Assembly: GCF_964266745.1 (NCBI RefSeq)
Contig: NZ_CAXWGX010000029.1
Location: 1 to 64,000 of the forward strand
DNA from: Propionicimonas sp020161015
Lineage (GTDB): Bacteria > Actinomycetota > Actinomycetes > Propionibacteriales > Propionibacteriaceae
Length of the DNA stretch: 64,000 nt
Reading direction: 5' to 3'
Shown here: piece after piece, positions 39,791 through 49,103 of the stretch
Layout: each line of letters opens with the position of its first letter
How positions within the stretch are numbered: position 1 is the first letter of the stretch
Program-made: the position numbers and the translations under genes
Notes under the pieces: model-generated
Databases searched by the model: none
What the model was told of the DNA's origin: nothing
Seen by the model: only the letters and a program-made list of their open reading frames with translations

Positions 39791-41131
39791 TCAGCCGAGC
39801 GTCGAGTACTCCCTCAGCCGGTCGAGCTGGGTCTCGACGACGGCGGCCTCCAGCGGCGTGGCGATCCGCCGGCACTCCACCGACAGCGCGTCCAGCAGTT
39901 CCATGCCCGCCGCCGTGCGGTCGAGGCCCGCCTGCACGGTCTCCGCGGTCCGGGCGAAGGACGCCGAGCCGTGGTCGGCCGTGGCGAGCCACTGCCGGAT
40001 CATCGCCTGGGGGAGGTCGAGGAGCTCGCGCAGCGCGGCGATGCGGTCGGCCGCCGCAGCGGCGAAGGCCGCGTTCCGCGCGGTCTGCTCCCTGGTCTCG
40101 GCGATCCCCTCGTCGAGGGCGCGCCGGAGGCCGGCGACCGCGGGACGCGCCTCGTCGAACCCGGGTACCTGGTCGATCAGCTCGGTGACGAACTGGCCCA
40201 GCGCCAGGTTGTGCAGCACCGCCAGCGCGATGCGGAAGCGCGTCCGGGCGCAGCTGCGCCGCAGCTGCTCGAGCTCCGCGACCAGTTCTGTGACGAGCAC
40301 CGACACCTCCGGCGCCATCCCGGCCCACAGCCGCAGGTACACCACGGCCGTCGCGAACTGCCCGCCGGTGTCCTCCTCGCGGATGCGGTCGGCGTCCTCG
40401 CGGTTCGCCTGCACGGTGGCCCGCAGCCGGGGCGCAGCGGCCAGCAGCCGGTCGGCCACCGCCTGGAGGTCGCCGAGCCGCCCGGCCCAGCCGTGCAGTT
40501 CGGCCTCGATGGTGCGCGTGGCGGCCAGCATCCCGGCCAGCGGCCCCTGCGCGCCGGGCCGCTCGGGGATCCCGGCGGCCTGGGCCAGCCGGGCCTCGAC
40601 CTCCGCGGGCAGGGCCACCCACGCGAACTCCTCGTAGGAGGCGAACCCGGCCTCGGCCAGCAGCCCCGCCAGCCGGTCGAGCCCGAGGACGGCGGCGTCA
40701 TGGGCGCTCCCGCCCGCCTCGCGCGCGCCGAGCTCTTCGGGCCGGACGCGTCGGTAGAGGTCGAAGGCCGCGTCGCGCAGTGCCGTCTGGAAGGGACGCC
40801 CGCGCACCGAGAGGTACCCCTCCCCCAGCGGGGTGATGGTGGCGAAGACGCCGTAGGTGCTGCCGTCCGCGGCGAGGTTGTCGACGTAGGCGCAGAACGG
40901 CTCGCCGGCCTGGAGCGTCGACCACATCAGCAGGAAGGCGCCCCCGGGCATCACCGGGTGCCGGATGATGTTGTGGGGCGCGCCGACGAGGGCCTCACGC
41001 GGGTGGCGCGAGAGGCGGACGAACACCGAGTTGGCCTGCTCGATGACACCCCTGGCGTCGGTCGTGGAGAAGAACAGCTCCTCGACGCCGACGTCATGGC
41101 GTGCCCCGGAGGGGGCTGGTGGGCTCACCAT
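39791..41131 (-). CDS. Aer-type PAS-domain protein with helical C-terminus
   Basis: A 446-residue soluble protein. An Aer-like PAS domain (about 15-120; ELFFSTTDARGVIEQANSVF and GAPHNIIRHPVMPGGAF, ending LSVRGRPF) is followed by ~320 residues of helices, many Ala/Leu-rich. There is no membrane segment, HAMP, methyl-accepting, kinase or GGDEF domain. It may be a redox or heme/FAD sensor linked to an unknown helical output. No flagellar or chemotaxis gene is near. It is divergent from the NifX-like gene. Confidence 0.8.
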   Translation of the reverse strand: MVSPPAPSGARHDVGVEELFFSTTDARGVIEQANSVFVRLSRHPREALVGAPHNIIRHPVMPGGAFLLMWSTLQAGEPFCAYVDNLAADGSTYGVFATITPLGEGYLSVRGRPFQTALRDAAFDLYRRVRPEELGAREAGGSAHDAAVLGLDRLAGLLAEAGFASYEEFAWVALPAEVEARLAQAAGIPERPGAQGPLAGMLAATRTIEAELHGWAGRLGDLQAVADRLLAAAPRLRATVQANREDADRIREEDTGGQFATAVVYLRLWAGMAPEVSVLVTELVAELEQLRRSCARTRFRIALAVLHNLALGQFVTELIDQVPGFDEARPAVAGLRRALDEGIAETREQTARNAAFAAAAADRIAALRELLDLPQAMIRQWLATADHGSASFARTAETVQAGLDRTAAGMELLDALSVECRRIATPLEAAVVETQLDRLREYSTLG

Positions 41132-41233
41132 CGCCGCATTCTGACACTGCTGTCCGGGTGGTGGAAGGTGCCACGCACGGGCGCGGTCCGGGCGGGCCTA
41201 CGATGGCTGCGTCCCGAACACTGGAGGAGCACC

Positions 41234-41572
41234 GTGATCATCGCCACGCCCGTCACCGAGGACGGCCGTTCGGCCGCAGCCTGGGGCCGCGCCCACTGGG
41301 TGGGTGTCGCCGACGTCGAGGACGGCGCCGTGCGTTCCTGGCAGGTCCACGAGGTGGGCTGGGACGTCTCCCACGACGAGGGCACCCACGGCTCCCACCA
41401 CGCCCGGATCGTCCGCTTCCTCAAGGAGGAGGGCGTGCAGGCGGTCGTGGTCGACCACATGGGGGAGGGCATGCAGCGCGTGATGAACACGATGGGCATC
41501 CCGCTCCTGCCGGCCAGCCCGGGCGACGCGCAGGCGTCGGTGCTGGCGGCGGTGGCGTCGGCCGGCGCCTGA
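41234..41572 (+). CDS. NifX/NifB-like dinitrogenase cofactor-fold protein
   Basis: A 112-residue single-domain protein of the dinitrogenase iron-molybdenum cofactor family: VIIATPVTEDGRSAAAWGRA, the conserved HEVGWDVSHDEG stretch, VQAVVVDHMGEGMQRVMNTM and the Gly-rich LLPASPGDAQ. Outside nitrogen fixation such proteins bind Fe-S or metal clusters. No nif genes except nifJ (see 55 kb) are present. It stands alone behind GGAGGAG. Confidence 0.85.
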   Translation: MIIATPVTEDGRSAAAWGRAHWVGVADVEDGAVRSWQVHEVGWDVSHDEGTHGSHHARIVRFLKEEGVQAVVVDHMGEGMQRVMNTMGIPLLPASPGDAQASVLAAVASAGA

Positions 41573-41593
41573 CCGCGGATCACCCCGAAGGGC

Positions 41594-42250
41594 TCACCAG
41601 GCCGGCCAGCGCAGCACCAGGTCGGCCGCGTCACGGTGGGACGCGACCAGTCCCGCGTTCCGCTCGTCGGAGGAGAACACGTGCGCCCTGGCGTGCTCGG
41701 GCGTCTTCCCGAAGTGCTCGTGCCGCTCGATCAGCCTGCTGACCCGGAGCTCCTCGTCGGGCGCCTCGAGGAACCAGACCTCGTCCAGGTGCGCCCGCAC
41801 CCTGCGCCAGGCCGGGTCGGGGTGCAGCAGGTAGTTGCCCTCGGTGACCACGACCGGGCACGCCCGGGGCACCGCGATCGCCCCGGCCACCGGGTCCTCG
41901 ATATCGCGCCGGTACTCCGGGGCGTAGACCACCTCCTCGACGTTCGCGCGGAGCCTGGACAGCAGGGCCGCGAAGCCGTCGGGGTCGAACGTGTCGGGCG
42001 CCCCCCGGCGGGTCGCCCGGTCGTCGACGGCGATCACCGAGGCCGCCAGGTGGAAGCCGTCCATGGGCACGACCACCGCCGTGCCGGGCTCGTCGCGCTC
42101 GAGCTCCGCGGCCAGCAGGGCGGCCAGGGTGGACTTGCCCGCCCCCGGCGCGCCGCACAGGCCGACGATCACCCGCGCGCCGCCGGCCGCCCGGCTCCTC
42201 AGCCGGGCGGCCAGCGCGGACGGGTCCGCCGGGAGCGACGCCGGGGTCAC
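41594..42250 (-). CDS. FrcK-like sugar/nucleoside kinase
   Basis: A 218-residue P-loop kinase of the uridine-kinase/phosphoribulokinase group. Walker A CGAPGAGKST, then MDGFHLAAS, VVVTEGNYLL and the Arg-rich RVSRLIERHEHFGKT lid. The same type of kinase ends the fructose importer operon frcBCAK of rhizobia. Here the gene likewise ends an importer operon, with GTGA overlap to the ATPase. So it probably phosphorylates the imported sugar. Confidence 0.78.
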   Translation of the reverse strand: MTPASLPADPSALAARLRSRAAGGARVIVGLCGAPGAGKSTLAALLAAELERDEPGTAVVVPMDGFHLAASVIAVDDRATRRGAPDTFDPDGFAALLSRLRANVEEVVYAPEYRRDIEDPVAGAIAVPRACPVVVTEGNYLLHPDPAWRRVRAHLDEVWFLEAPDEELRVSRLIERHEHFGKTPEHARAHVFSSDERNAGLVASHRDAADLVLRWPAW

Positions 42251-43764
42251 CGGGCCGCCGCCTCCTCGTGGCCGACGGCGTACTGCATGACGACCTCCTC
42301 GGACGCCTGCTCCCTGCTCAGTTCCTTGACGATGCGGCCCTCCCGCATGACCATCACCCGATCGCTCATACCCAGAACCTCGGGCAGCTCGGAGGAGATC
42401 ATCAGGATCGCCACGCCCTGGTCGGCGAGATCGGCCATGATCTGGTAGATCTCGGCCTTGCTGCCCACGTCGATGCCGCGCGTCGGCTCGTCCATGATGA
42501 ACACCTTGATGCCGAGGCTCAGCCAGCGGGCGAGGACGACCTTCTGCTGGTTGCCGCCGGACATGTTCACCACGAGGAACTGCGGCGTGGGCGTCTTGAT
42601 CCGCAGGTTCTGGATCCAGGTGCGTACCAGGCCCTGCTCGCCCTTGAGGTCGAGGACGCCGAACCGGCTGAGCCGGTCGAGCCCCGAGATCGTGGTGTTG
42701 AAGAACACCTGGAGCTTCAGCAGCAGGCCCTGCCGCTTGCGGTCCTCGGTCACCAGGGCGACGCCGTGGTTGATCGCGTCGCGCGGCGAGCGGGGGCTGT
42801 ACGGCGCGCCGAACAGGGTCATCGTCCCTGCCGTGGCCCGGTCGGCACCGAACAGGACGCGGGCGGTCTCGGTGCGGCCGGACCCGGTGATCCCCGCGAA
42901 GCCGATGATCTCCCCGGCCCGCAGGTCGAAGCTCACATCCTTCGCGAGGTGGCTCTGCGCCAGGTGCGACACCGTGAGGACGACCTCGCCGGGGGGGACC
43001 GCACGCTTGGGATACACGTCCTCGAGGTCGCGGCCGATCATCAGCTTGACCAGGTCGTCCATGCCCACGTCCGCCACCTGCTTGGTGTCCACGTAGCGCC
43101 CGTCCTTCAGCACCGTCACCTCGTCGGCCAGCTCGAAGATCTCCTTCAGCCGGTGCGAGATGTAGATGATGCCGATGCCCGCGGCCTGCAGCCGGCGGAC
43201 CACGGCGAACAGGTTCTCGATGTCCCGCTCGCTGAGCACGGCGGACGGCTCGTCCATCACCAGGATCCGCGTGTTCCGGTTCAGCGCCTTCGCGATCTCC
43301 ACCATCTGCTGCTGGGCCACCGACAGCCGGCCCGTCAGGGTGTCGACGGGCAGGTCGACGTCGAGGCTGTCGAGCAGCTCGCGCGACCGCGACCGCACCG
43401 TCCCCCAGTCGATCCGCCCGCCCTTGACCGGGAGGTGGCCGAGGAAGATGTTCTCGGCGATCGTCATGTTCGGGGTGAGGTTGAACTCCTGGTAGATGGT
43501 CGAGATGCCCAGGCGCTCGGCGTCCGCGGGGGTGCGGATGTCGGCCTTCGCGCCGTCGAAGAAGATCTCCCCCTCGTCACGGGTGTAGGCGCCGGAGAGG
43601 ATCTTGATCAGCGTCGACTTGCCGGCGCCGTTCTCGCCGAGCAGCGCGTGCACCTGGCCCTCGCGGATCGTCAGGTTCACACCCTCGAGCGCCTTCACGC
43701 CGGGGAAGCTCTTGCCGATCCCCTTCATCTCCAGCAGCACCCGCCCGGGTGCCTCTGTCGTCAT
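42247..43764 (-). CDS. Monosaccharide ABC ATPase (FrcA-like, double domain)
   Basis: A 505-residue duplicated ATPase of the ribose/xylose/fructose (CUT2) class. First half: GENGAGKST, signature LSVAQQQ, DEPSA. Second half has a degenerate Walker A (GITGSGRTE) and signature MSGGNQQ, DEPTRGID. The asymmetric motifs are normal for CUT2. It lies between permease and kinase genes. Confidence 0.9.
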   Translation of the reverse strand: MTTEAPGRVLLEMKGIGKSFPGVKALEGVNLTIREGQVHALLGENGAGKSTLIKILSGAYTRDEGEIFFDGAKADIRTPADAERLGISTIYQEFNLTPNMTIAENIFLGHLPVKGGRIDWGTVRSRSRELLDSLDVDLPVDTLTGRLSVAQQQMVEIAKALNRNTRILVMDEPSAVLSERDIENLFAVVRRLQAAGIGIIYISHRLKEIFELADEVTVLKDGRYVDTKQVADVGMDDLVKLMIGRDLEDVYPKRAVPPGEVVLTVSHLAQSHLAKDVSFDLRAGEIIGFAGITGSGRTETARVLFGADRATAGTMTLFGAPYSPRSPRDAINHGVALVTEDRKRQGLLLKLQVFFNTTISGLDRLSRFGVLDLKGEQGLVRTWIQNLRIKTPTPQFLVVNMSGGNQQKVVLARWLSLGIKVFIMDEPTRGIDVGSKAEIYQIMADLADQGVAILMISSELPEVLGMSDRVMVMREGRIVKELSREQASEEVVMQYAVGHEEAAAR

Positions 43765-43774
43765 CGGACCCCCC

Positions 43775-44761
43775 TCACTTGCGGTGGGTCAGCTGGTCCA
43801 CCGACACCGCGGCGATGACCAGGATGCCCGTGATCAGCACCTGGTAGGTCGACTCGACGCCCATCAGCTGCAGCCCGTTGCGGAAGACACCGACGATCAG
43901 CGCGCCGATGAGGGTGCCGACGATGCTGCCGCGGCCGCCGAAGAGGCTGGTCCCGCCGAGCACGACGGCGGTGATGCTGTCGAGGTTCGAGGTCTGGCCG
44001 GCCTGAGGGTCGCCCACGCCGGTGCGGGCCACCTGGAGCAGCGCGGCGATGCCGTAGGCGAGCCCGGCGAAGGTGTACACGCCGAGCAGGACGCGCTTGG
44101 TGTTGATGCCGGCCAGGCGGGCGGCCTCGATGTTGTCACCGACGGCGAACACCGAGCGGCCCGGGGCCGTGTACTTCATCACGAACCAGGTGATGGCGTA
44201 GAGGATGATCATCAGGACGGTGCCGTAGGCGATCGCCGTGCCGGCGAGATTGAAGGTCTCGCCGAGGAAGGTGAGCTCCTTGGGCAGGTTCGTGATGGTG
44301 GAGGTCGTGTAGATCCGGGTCAGCGCGTAGGCGATGTTCATGGTGCCCAGCGTCACGATGAACGCAGGGAGCCCGATCCCGGTGACCAGGCCACCGTTGA
44401 GCATGCCGAACGCCATCGCGATCACCAGGCCGATCAGGATCGCGAGCCACGGGTTGAGGCCCTTCTGCGCGGCGAAGCTGGCGATCAGGACGCCGGACAG
44501 CGCCATCACCATGCCGTTGGACAGGTCGATGCCGGTGGTGATGATCACCAGGGTCTGGCCGATCGCGAGGACGCCGACCACCATCACCTGCTGGAGGATG
44601 AGGGAGAAGTTCGGGCCGGTGAGGAACCGTGGGCTCATCACCGCGAAGAAGATGCTGGCCATCAGCAGGGCTGCGACCGGGCCGAGGATCGGCGAGGCGA
44701 GCAGGGTCTTGACGAGGGCCGGGCGCTGATCGGTGGTGACCGCGCTCTGCACTGAGCTCAT
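43775..44761 (-). CDS. Monosaccharide ABC permease (FrcC/RbsC-like)
   Basis: A 328-residue permease with about ten helices, typical of CUT2: VMVVGVLAIGQTLVIITTGI, DLSNGMVMAL, and AGINTKRVLLGVYTFAGLAY with LGGTSLFGGRGSIVGTL. Start ATG 44761 behind AAAGGCAG. Downstream spacing to the ATPase gene is 10 nt. Confidence 0.9.
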   Translation of the reverse strand: MSSVQSAVTTDQRPALVKTLLASPILGPVAALLMASIFFAVMSPRFLTGPNFSLILQQVMVVGVLAIGQTLVIITTGIDLSNGMVMALSGVLIASFAAQKGLNPWLAILIGLVIAMAFGMLNGGLVTGIGLPAFIVTLGTMNIAYALTRIYTTSTITNLPKELTFLGETFNLAGTAIAYGTVLMIILYAITWFVMKYTAPGRSVFAVGDNIEAARLAGINTKRVLLGVYTFAGLAYGIAALLQVARTGVGDPQAGQTSNLDSITAVVLGGTSLFGGRGSIVGTLIGALIVGVFRNGLQLMGVESTYQVLITGILVIAAVSVDQLTHRK

Positions 44762-44828
44762 GGTTCGACTGCCTTTCTGGTGCAGGCGGGGGCGACCGTC
44801 ACGGTCGCCGCCGCCCGGGAGGTGCGGA

Positions 44829-45875
44829 TTACTTGTTGCCCCAGCAGTTGGCGGTGCCGAACGCGGAGTCCTTGCTGTCGACACCGGTCTGCGGCTTGTC
44901 GGTGATCAGGGTCACGCCGGTGTCGGTGTAGCCGGAGGGCTTGGTGCCGTCCTTGGCGTACTTGACGATCGCCTCGACGCCCATCGAGGCCATCTTCAGC
45001 GGGTACTGCTGCGAGGTGGCCGCGATCTTGCCGTCCACCACGCCCTGGACGCCCTGGCAGCCGCCGTCGACGGAGACGATGGTCACGTCCTTGTCCTTGC
45101 CGGCGTTCTTCAGCGCGGTCCACGCCCCGAAGGCCGCTGGCTCGTTGATGGTGTAGACGAGGTTGATGTCGCCGTTCTTGCTCAGGCAGTTCTCCATCGC
45201 GGTCTGGCCCTCGGTCTGGTCACCGTGGGTGTCCTGGGCGCAGACGACCTCCTTGCTGGTGGCGAGATCGGTGGAGGTGCTGGCGATGCCGGAGACCAGG
45301 CCCATGCCCTGCAGGAAGCCGTTGTGGCGCTGGGCGCCCACGGTGATGCCGGGGGCGAGGTCGAGCGTCGCGATCACCGGGGTCTTGCCGGTCATCGCCT
45401 TGGCCGCCCACTGGCCGATCAGCTCGCCGGCCTTGAAGTTGTCGGTGGCGAACAGGGCGTCCGACGCGTCCTGCGGGTCGGTGGCGGTGTCGAGGGCGAT
45501 CACGACGATGCCCGCCGCCCGGGCCTTCTGGATGGACGGCACGATGGCCTTGGTGTCGGACGGGGTGATCAGGATGCCCTTGGCCCCGGCGTTGATCATG
45601 TTCTCCATGGCCGTGACCTGGCCCTCGTTGTCACCGTCCTTGGCGCCGGCGCCGGTGAGCAGCTTGGCGCCGAGCTCGGTGGCCTTGGCCTGGGCGCCCT
45701 CCTTCATCTTGACGAAGAAGGGGTTGGTCTCGGTCTTGGTGATGAGGCCGACGATGATCTCGCCGGAGGCGGCAGAGCCGCTGGTGCTCGCGGCGGGGGC
45801 GGCGCCACCGGAGCTGCAGGCGGTGAGGACGATCGGAAGTGCAATGGCGACGGCCGCTGCGATCTTGCGGAACAT
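44829..45875 (-). CDS. Monosaccharide-binding lipoprotein (FrcB-like)
   Basis: A 348-residue periplasmic-binding-protein-1 family lipoprotein. Lipobox VLTACSSGG, then IIVGLITKTETNPFFVKMKE and the hinge GDNEGQVTAMENMINAGAKG. LITPSDTKAIVPSIQ resembles the fructose/ribose group. Start ATG 45875 behind GAAAGG; upstream extension has no conserved sequence. First gene of the frc-like operon. Confidence 0.88.
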   Translation of the reverse strand: MFRKIAAAVAIALPIVLTACSSGGAAPAASTSGSAASGEIIVGLITKTETNPFFVKMKEGAQAKATELGAKLLTGAGAKDGDNEGQVTAMENMINAGAKGILITPSDTKAIVPSIQKARAAGIVVIALDTATDPQDASDALFATDNFKAGELIGQWAAKAMTGKTPVIATLDLAPGITVGAQRHNGFLQGMGLVSGIASTSTDLATSKEVVCAQDTHGDQTEGQTAMENCLSKNGDINLVYTINEPAAFGAWTALKNAGKDKDVTIVSVDGGCQGVQGVVDGKIAATSQQYPLKMASMGVEAIVKYAKDGTKPSGYTDTGVTLITDKPQTGVDSKDSAFGTANCWGNK

Positions 45876-45982
45876 CTGGTGCCTTTCTTCATTGAAGGGA
45901 TGTGTGGGAGTTCCCGAGCCGGAATCTAGCGCACCCAAAACGTTCAAAGAAGTGTTTGCGAAAAGGTCACAAAACAACCACG

Positions 45983-45999
45983 AACACGCGTTTCGTGTT
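45983..45999. promoter_or_regulatory. Candidate operator AACACG-N5-CGTGTT
   Basis: Perfect 6-bp arms AACACG and CGTGTT separated by CGTTT, about 110 nt upstream of the frcB-like start. LacI-type regulators bind similar A/T-tipped sites. Confidence 0.4.
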
Positions 46000-46206
46000 G
46001 GTATCCACATCGACATTCCATCCCCTTTGGGATCCGCGGCCGCCGTGTTCCGGCGGGCCGCCGCGGGCGCGTGGCATCCCCACGCGAACGGGCGCCCGGC
46101 TGTGGGATACCCGCGCGATGGCGAGCCTGCCCTGGCGGCGCGAACCGGGCGATGACGAGGCCTTTCACTCTCGACTCAGGCGGAGGCGCCCGGCGGCTCT
46201 CCCCTG

Positions 46207-46225
46207 GTGGGATCTGCGATCCCAC
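46207..46225. promoter_or_regulatory. Perfect palindrome GTGGGATCTGCGATCCCAC
   Basis: Perfect 8-bp arms with a 3-nt spacer, followed at 46245-46259 by TGTGATCGTTACACA. It lies downstream of the thiamine ATPase gene and far from any start codon, so it may be a terminator, or an operator for a missing or unannotated transcript. Confidence 0.4.
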
Positions 46226-46364
46226 ATTCCCGCAACTGCGATGGTGTGATCGTTACACAATGGCGGGCGATCACCCCCGACGGGCCCGATGTTGGTTCGC
46301 CGGACAAGGAATTCCCCGACGCGCGAGGCGTCGGCGAAAATTCGTGTTGGTTGCGTACCGACAG

Positions 46365-47360
46365 TCAAACCGAAACCGGATCGGCAAGCACCACGCAGCC
46401 GTCCGGGTCGAGCCGCACGGCCAGCTGCCGGGGCGCTTCGTGGTGCCCGGGGAGCTCCCGGGTCCGCACCCGCGCGGCCTGTCCGTCCGGCAGCGCGACG
46501 GTCACCTCGGCGCCCCCGCGGCGGGCGCGCACCTCCAGGACGGGGCAGGGCGTCCCCGCCGGGTCCGCCACCAGCCCGTCGGGCCCGACGCCGACGACCC
46601 CGTCCGCACCCGGGAGCCCGAGCGACGCCGCCTGCGCGGGGTCGAGGAACGGGCCGTAGCCGAGGAACGCGGCCACCTCCTGTCCGGCCGGGTGCCGCCA
46701 CAGCACGGACGGCTCCGCGACCTGGAGCAGGCGTCCCCCGGAGAGCACAGCGACGCGGTCGGCGATCGCGAAGGCCTCGTCCTGGTCGTGCGTGACGTAG
46801 AGCGTGGGAATGCCGGTGGCGCGCAGCGTCTCGTCCAGCACCGCGCCGAGGTGCTCGCGGAGACCGCGGTCGAGCGCGGAGAGGGGTTCGTCCAGCAGCA
46901 GCAGGCGCGGCTCGGCGGCCAGCGACCTCGCGAGGGCGACCCGCTGGGCCTGGCCACCCGACAGCGCGGTCACCGGACGCGGCCCGTAGCCGGGCAACCC
47001 GACAAGGTCGAGCAGGTCCGCGACCCGGGCGTCACGCTCCGCGCGCGGGCGCCCGTCGAGGGCGTAGCCGACGTTGGCGGCCACCGACAGGTGCGGGAAC
47101 AACTGGCCGTCCTGGAACATCACCACGAAGCCACGGCGGTGCACCGGCACGCCGGCGAGGTCCTCGCCGTCCCAGCGGACGGCGCCCCCGGCGAGCGGCT
47201 CGAGGCCCGCCACCGCCCGCAGGAGCGACGACTTCCCCGACCCGGACGCCCCGAGCAGCGCCACGACCTCGCCGGGAGCGACCTCGAGGCTGACCCGGTC
47301 GACGGCGGTCACGGGTCCGTAGCGCACCACGGCCTCGGCGACCTGGAGTCCGGCTACCAC
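46365..47360 (-). CDS. thiQ: Thiamine ABC importer ATPase (ThiQ/FbpC-like)
   Basis: A 331-residue ATPase. Walker A GASGSGKSS, signature LSGGQ, Walker B LLLLDEPLSALD, H-loop VTHDQDEA. A C-terminal TOBE-like domain (LEVRARRGGAEVTVALPDGQ) makes it longer than E. coli ThiQ. GTG start 47360 lies 1 nt beyond the permease stop. The family also includes iron importers; the TPP riboswitch upstream of the operon decides for thiamine. Confidence 0.85.
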   Translation of the reverse strand: MVAGLQVAEAVVRYGPVTAVDRVSLEVAPGEVVALLGASGSGKSSLLRAVAGLEPLAGGAVRWDGEDLAGVPVHRRGFVVMFQDGQLFPHLSVAANVGYALDGRPRAERDARVADLLDLVGLPGYGPRPVTALSGGQAQRVALARSLAAEPRLLLLDEPLSALDRGLREHLGAVLDETLRATGIPTLYVTHDQDEAFAIADRVAVLSGGRLLQVAEPSVLWRHPAGQEVAAFLGYGPFLDPAQAASLGLPGADGVVGVGPDGLVADPAGTPCPVLEVRARRGGAEVTVALPDGQAARVRTRELPGHHEAPRQLAVRLDPDGCVVLADPVSV

Positions 47361-49042
47361 GGGTTCACCTCCCTGGGTCCGATCCACTCGGCAAGCCCCA
47401 TGGCCACGGCGGTCAGCACGGCGAGCACGACCGACGCCGCCAGGGCCATGCCGAAGTTCTCCGCGCCCGGCCGTCCGATCAGCTGGAAGATCACCACCGG
47501 CAGCGTGGGACGGTCGGGCCGGGCGAGGAACGAGGTGGCCCCGAACTCGCCCAGGCTGGTGGCGAAGGCGAAGCCGACCGCCAGCCCGAGCCCCCGCAGC
47601 GCGAACGGGAGGTCGATCGTGGCGACGATCCGCGCGGGGGCGGCACCCAGGCTCGCCGCCGCCTCGTGCAGGCGCGGGTCGATGGCCCGCAGCGTGGGGA
47701 GCAGCGTCCGCACCACCAGCGGCAGGGCCACCATCGCCTGCGCGACGGGGATCAGCAGCCAGCTCGACCGCAGGTCGAGCGGCGGCCGGTTCAGCGTGAT
47801 CAGGAAGCCGAAACCGACGGTCACCGCCGACACCCCCAGCGGGAGCATGAACACCGCGTCCACCCCGCGCAGGACCCGCCGTCCCCGTGGCGAGGCCGGC
47901 CGGCGCGACAGCACGTAGCTCACCAGGAGCCCGAGCACGACGGCGATCGCCGTCGCGGCCACGGCCGTGACCACGGAGTTCAGCAGGGCCTGCCAGACGC
48001 TCACGGTGAGCTGGCCGGTGCGCCCGCCCAGCGCGACGTAGTGGGCGAACCCGATCCCGTCCGCGGTCACCAGCGAGCGCCAGGCGAGCGAGCCCATCGG
48101 CAGGAGCAGCAGGCCGGCCACCACCACCGCGGTGACCGCTGCGGCCGGCAGGTCCCCGCGCCGCAGGGGGCCGTCGACCGGGTTGCCGGACAGGCGCAGC
48201 GCGCGTTCCTGGCGCGCCCTGGTCGCGCCGGCGACCATCAGCGAGGCGGTCACGACGACGAGTTGCAGGATCGACAGCGCGGCCGCGGCGGGCAGGTCGA
48301 GCAGCTGCGTGGTCTGGTACCAGATCTCGGTCTCGATCGTCCCGTAGGCGCTGCCGCCCAGGACGAGGACGACCCCGAACGCCGACGCGCAGAACAGGAA
48401 CACCAGCGCGGCTGCCGATGCGATCGCCGGGGCCAGCGCCGGCAGCGTCACCGTGGCCAGCACCCGCAGCCGTCCCGCGCCCAGACTGCGCGCGGCGTCC
48501 TCGGCCCGGGGGTCGAGCCGTGCCCACAGCGCGCCGACCGTGCGCACCACCACCGAGTAGTTGAAGAACACCAGGGCCGCGACGATCGCCACGAACGACT
48601 CCTGGAGGCCGAGGAAGCCGAGCAGTCCCCGCGGCGCCAGCAGCGACTGGAACGCCACCCCGACCACCACGGTGGGCAGCACGAACGGGACGCTGACCAG
48701 CGCCCGCAGCGCCCGGCGCCCGGGGAAGCGGCAGCGGTAGAGCAGGTACGCCCCCGGCAGCCCCAGCAGGACGGAGACCGCCGAGCCGGCCACGGCCTGG
48801 CCGAGGGTCTGGCCGACGATGCGCCACGTCCGGGGAGCGGCGAGCACGTCCTGGACCCCGGCCAGGCTGGGCCGTCCGTCGACGACGAAGCCGCGCGCGA
48901 CGAGAGTGGCCACCGGCCAGGCGAAGAAGACCGCCAGGAAGACAACCGGCAGCACGGCAGCGGCGACCCAGACCCACGGGTGGCCGCCCACCCCCGCGGC
49001 CCGGGGGCCCCGGACGCGCGGCACGGGCAGGGCGGCGGTCAC
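47354..49042 (-). CDS. thiP: Thiamine ABC importer permease (ThiP-like, fused halves)
   Basis: A 562-residue protein with about 12 helices made of two permease halves. EAA loops are AEDAARSLGAGRLRVLATVT and LHEAAASLGAAPARIVATID. The fused layout is typical of ThiP and FbpB. It starts at GTG 49042, about 60 nt after the binding-protein stop. The 3' end abuts the ATPase start. Confidence 0.88.
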   Translation of the reverse strand: MTAALPVPRVRGPRAAGVGGHPWVWVAAAVLPVVFLAVFFAWPVATLVARGFVVDGRPSLAGVQDVLAAPRTWRIVGQTLGQAVAGSAVSVLLGLPGAYLLYRCRFPGRRALRALVSVPFVLPTVVVGVAFQSLLAPRGLLGFLGLQESFVAIVAALVFFNYSVVVRTVGALWARLDPRAEDAARSLGAGRLRVLATVTLPALAPAIASAAALVFLFCASAFGVVLVLGGSAYGTIETEIWYQTTQLLDLPAAAALSILQLVVVTASLMVAGATRARQERALRLSGNPVDGPLRRGDLPAAAVTAVVVAGLLLLPMGSLAWRSLVTADGIGFAHYVALGGRTGQLTVSVWQALLNSVVTAVAATAIAVVLGLLVSYVLSRRPASPRGRRVLRGVDAVFMLPLGVSAVTVGFGFLITLNRPPLDLRSSWLLIPVAQAMVALPLVVRTLLPTLRAIDPRLHEAAASLGAAPARIVATIDLPFALRGLGLAVGFAFATSLGEFGATSFLARPDRPTLPVVIFQLIGRPGAENFGMALAASVVLAVLTAVAMGLAEWIGPREVNPW

Positions 49043-49103
49043 CGTCGTCCTGTCCGCTCGTGTGGCACCCGCTCGCGGACGCCGCCCCCCGGGCCCGCCG
49101 CGC

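Larger units (their letters stand above)
45876..46364. other. 489-nt gene-free region with palindromes
   Basis: No credible gene lies here. The left part is the promoter of the frc-like operon, with an A/T-richer AACACG-CGTTT-CGTGTT palindrome. The right part contains GTGGGATC-TGC-GATCCCAC and TGTGATCG TTACACA. Which genes they serve is unclear since the gene to the right ends at 46365. Confidence 0.6.
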
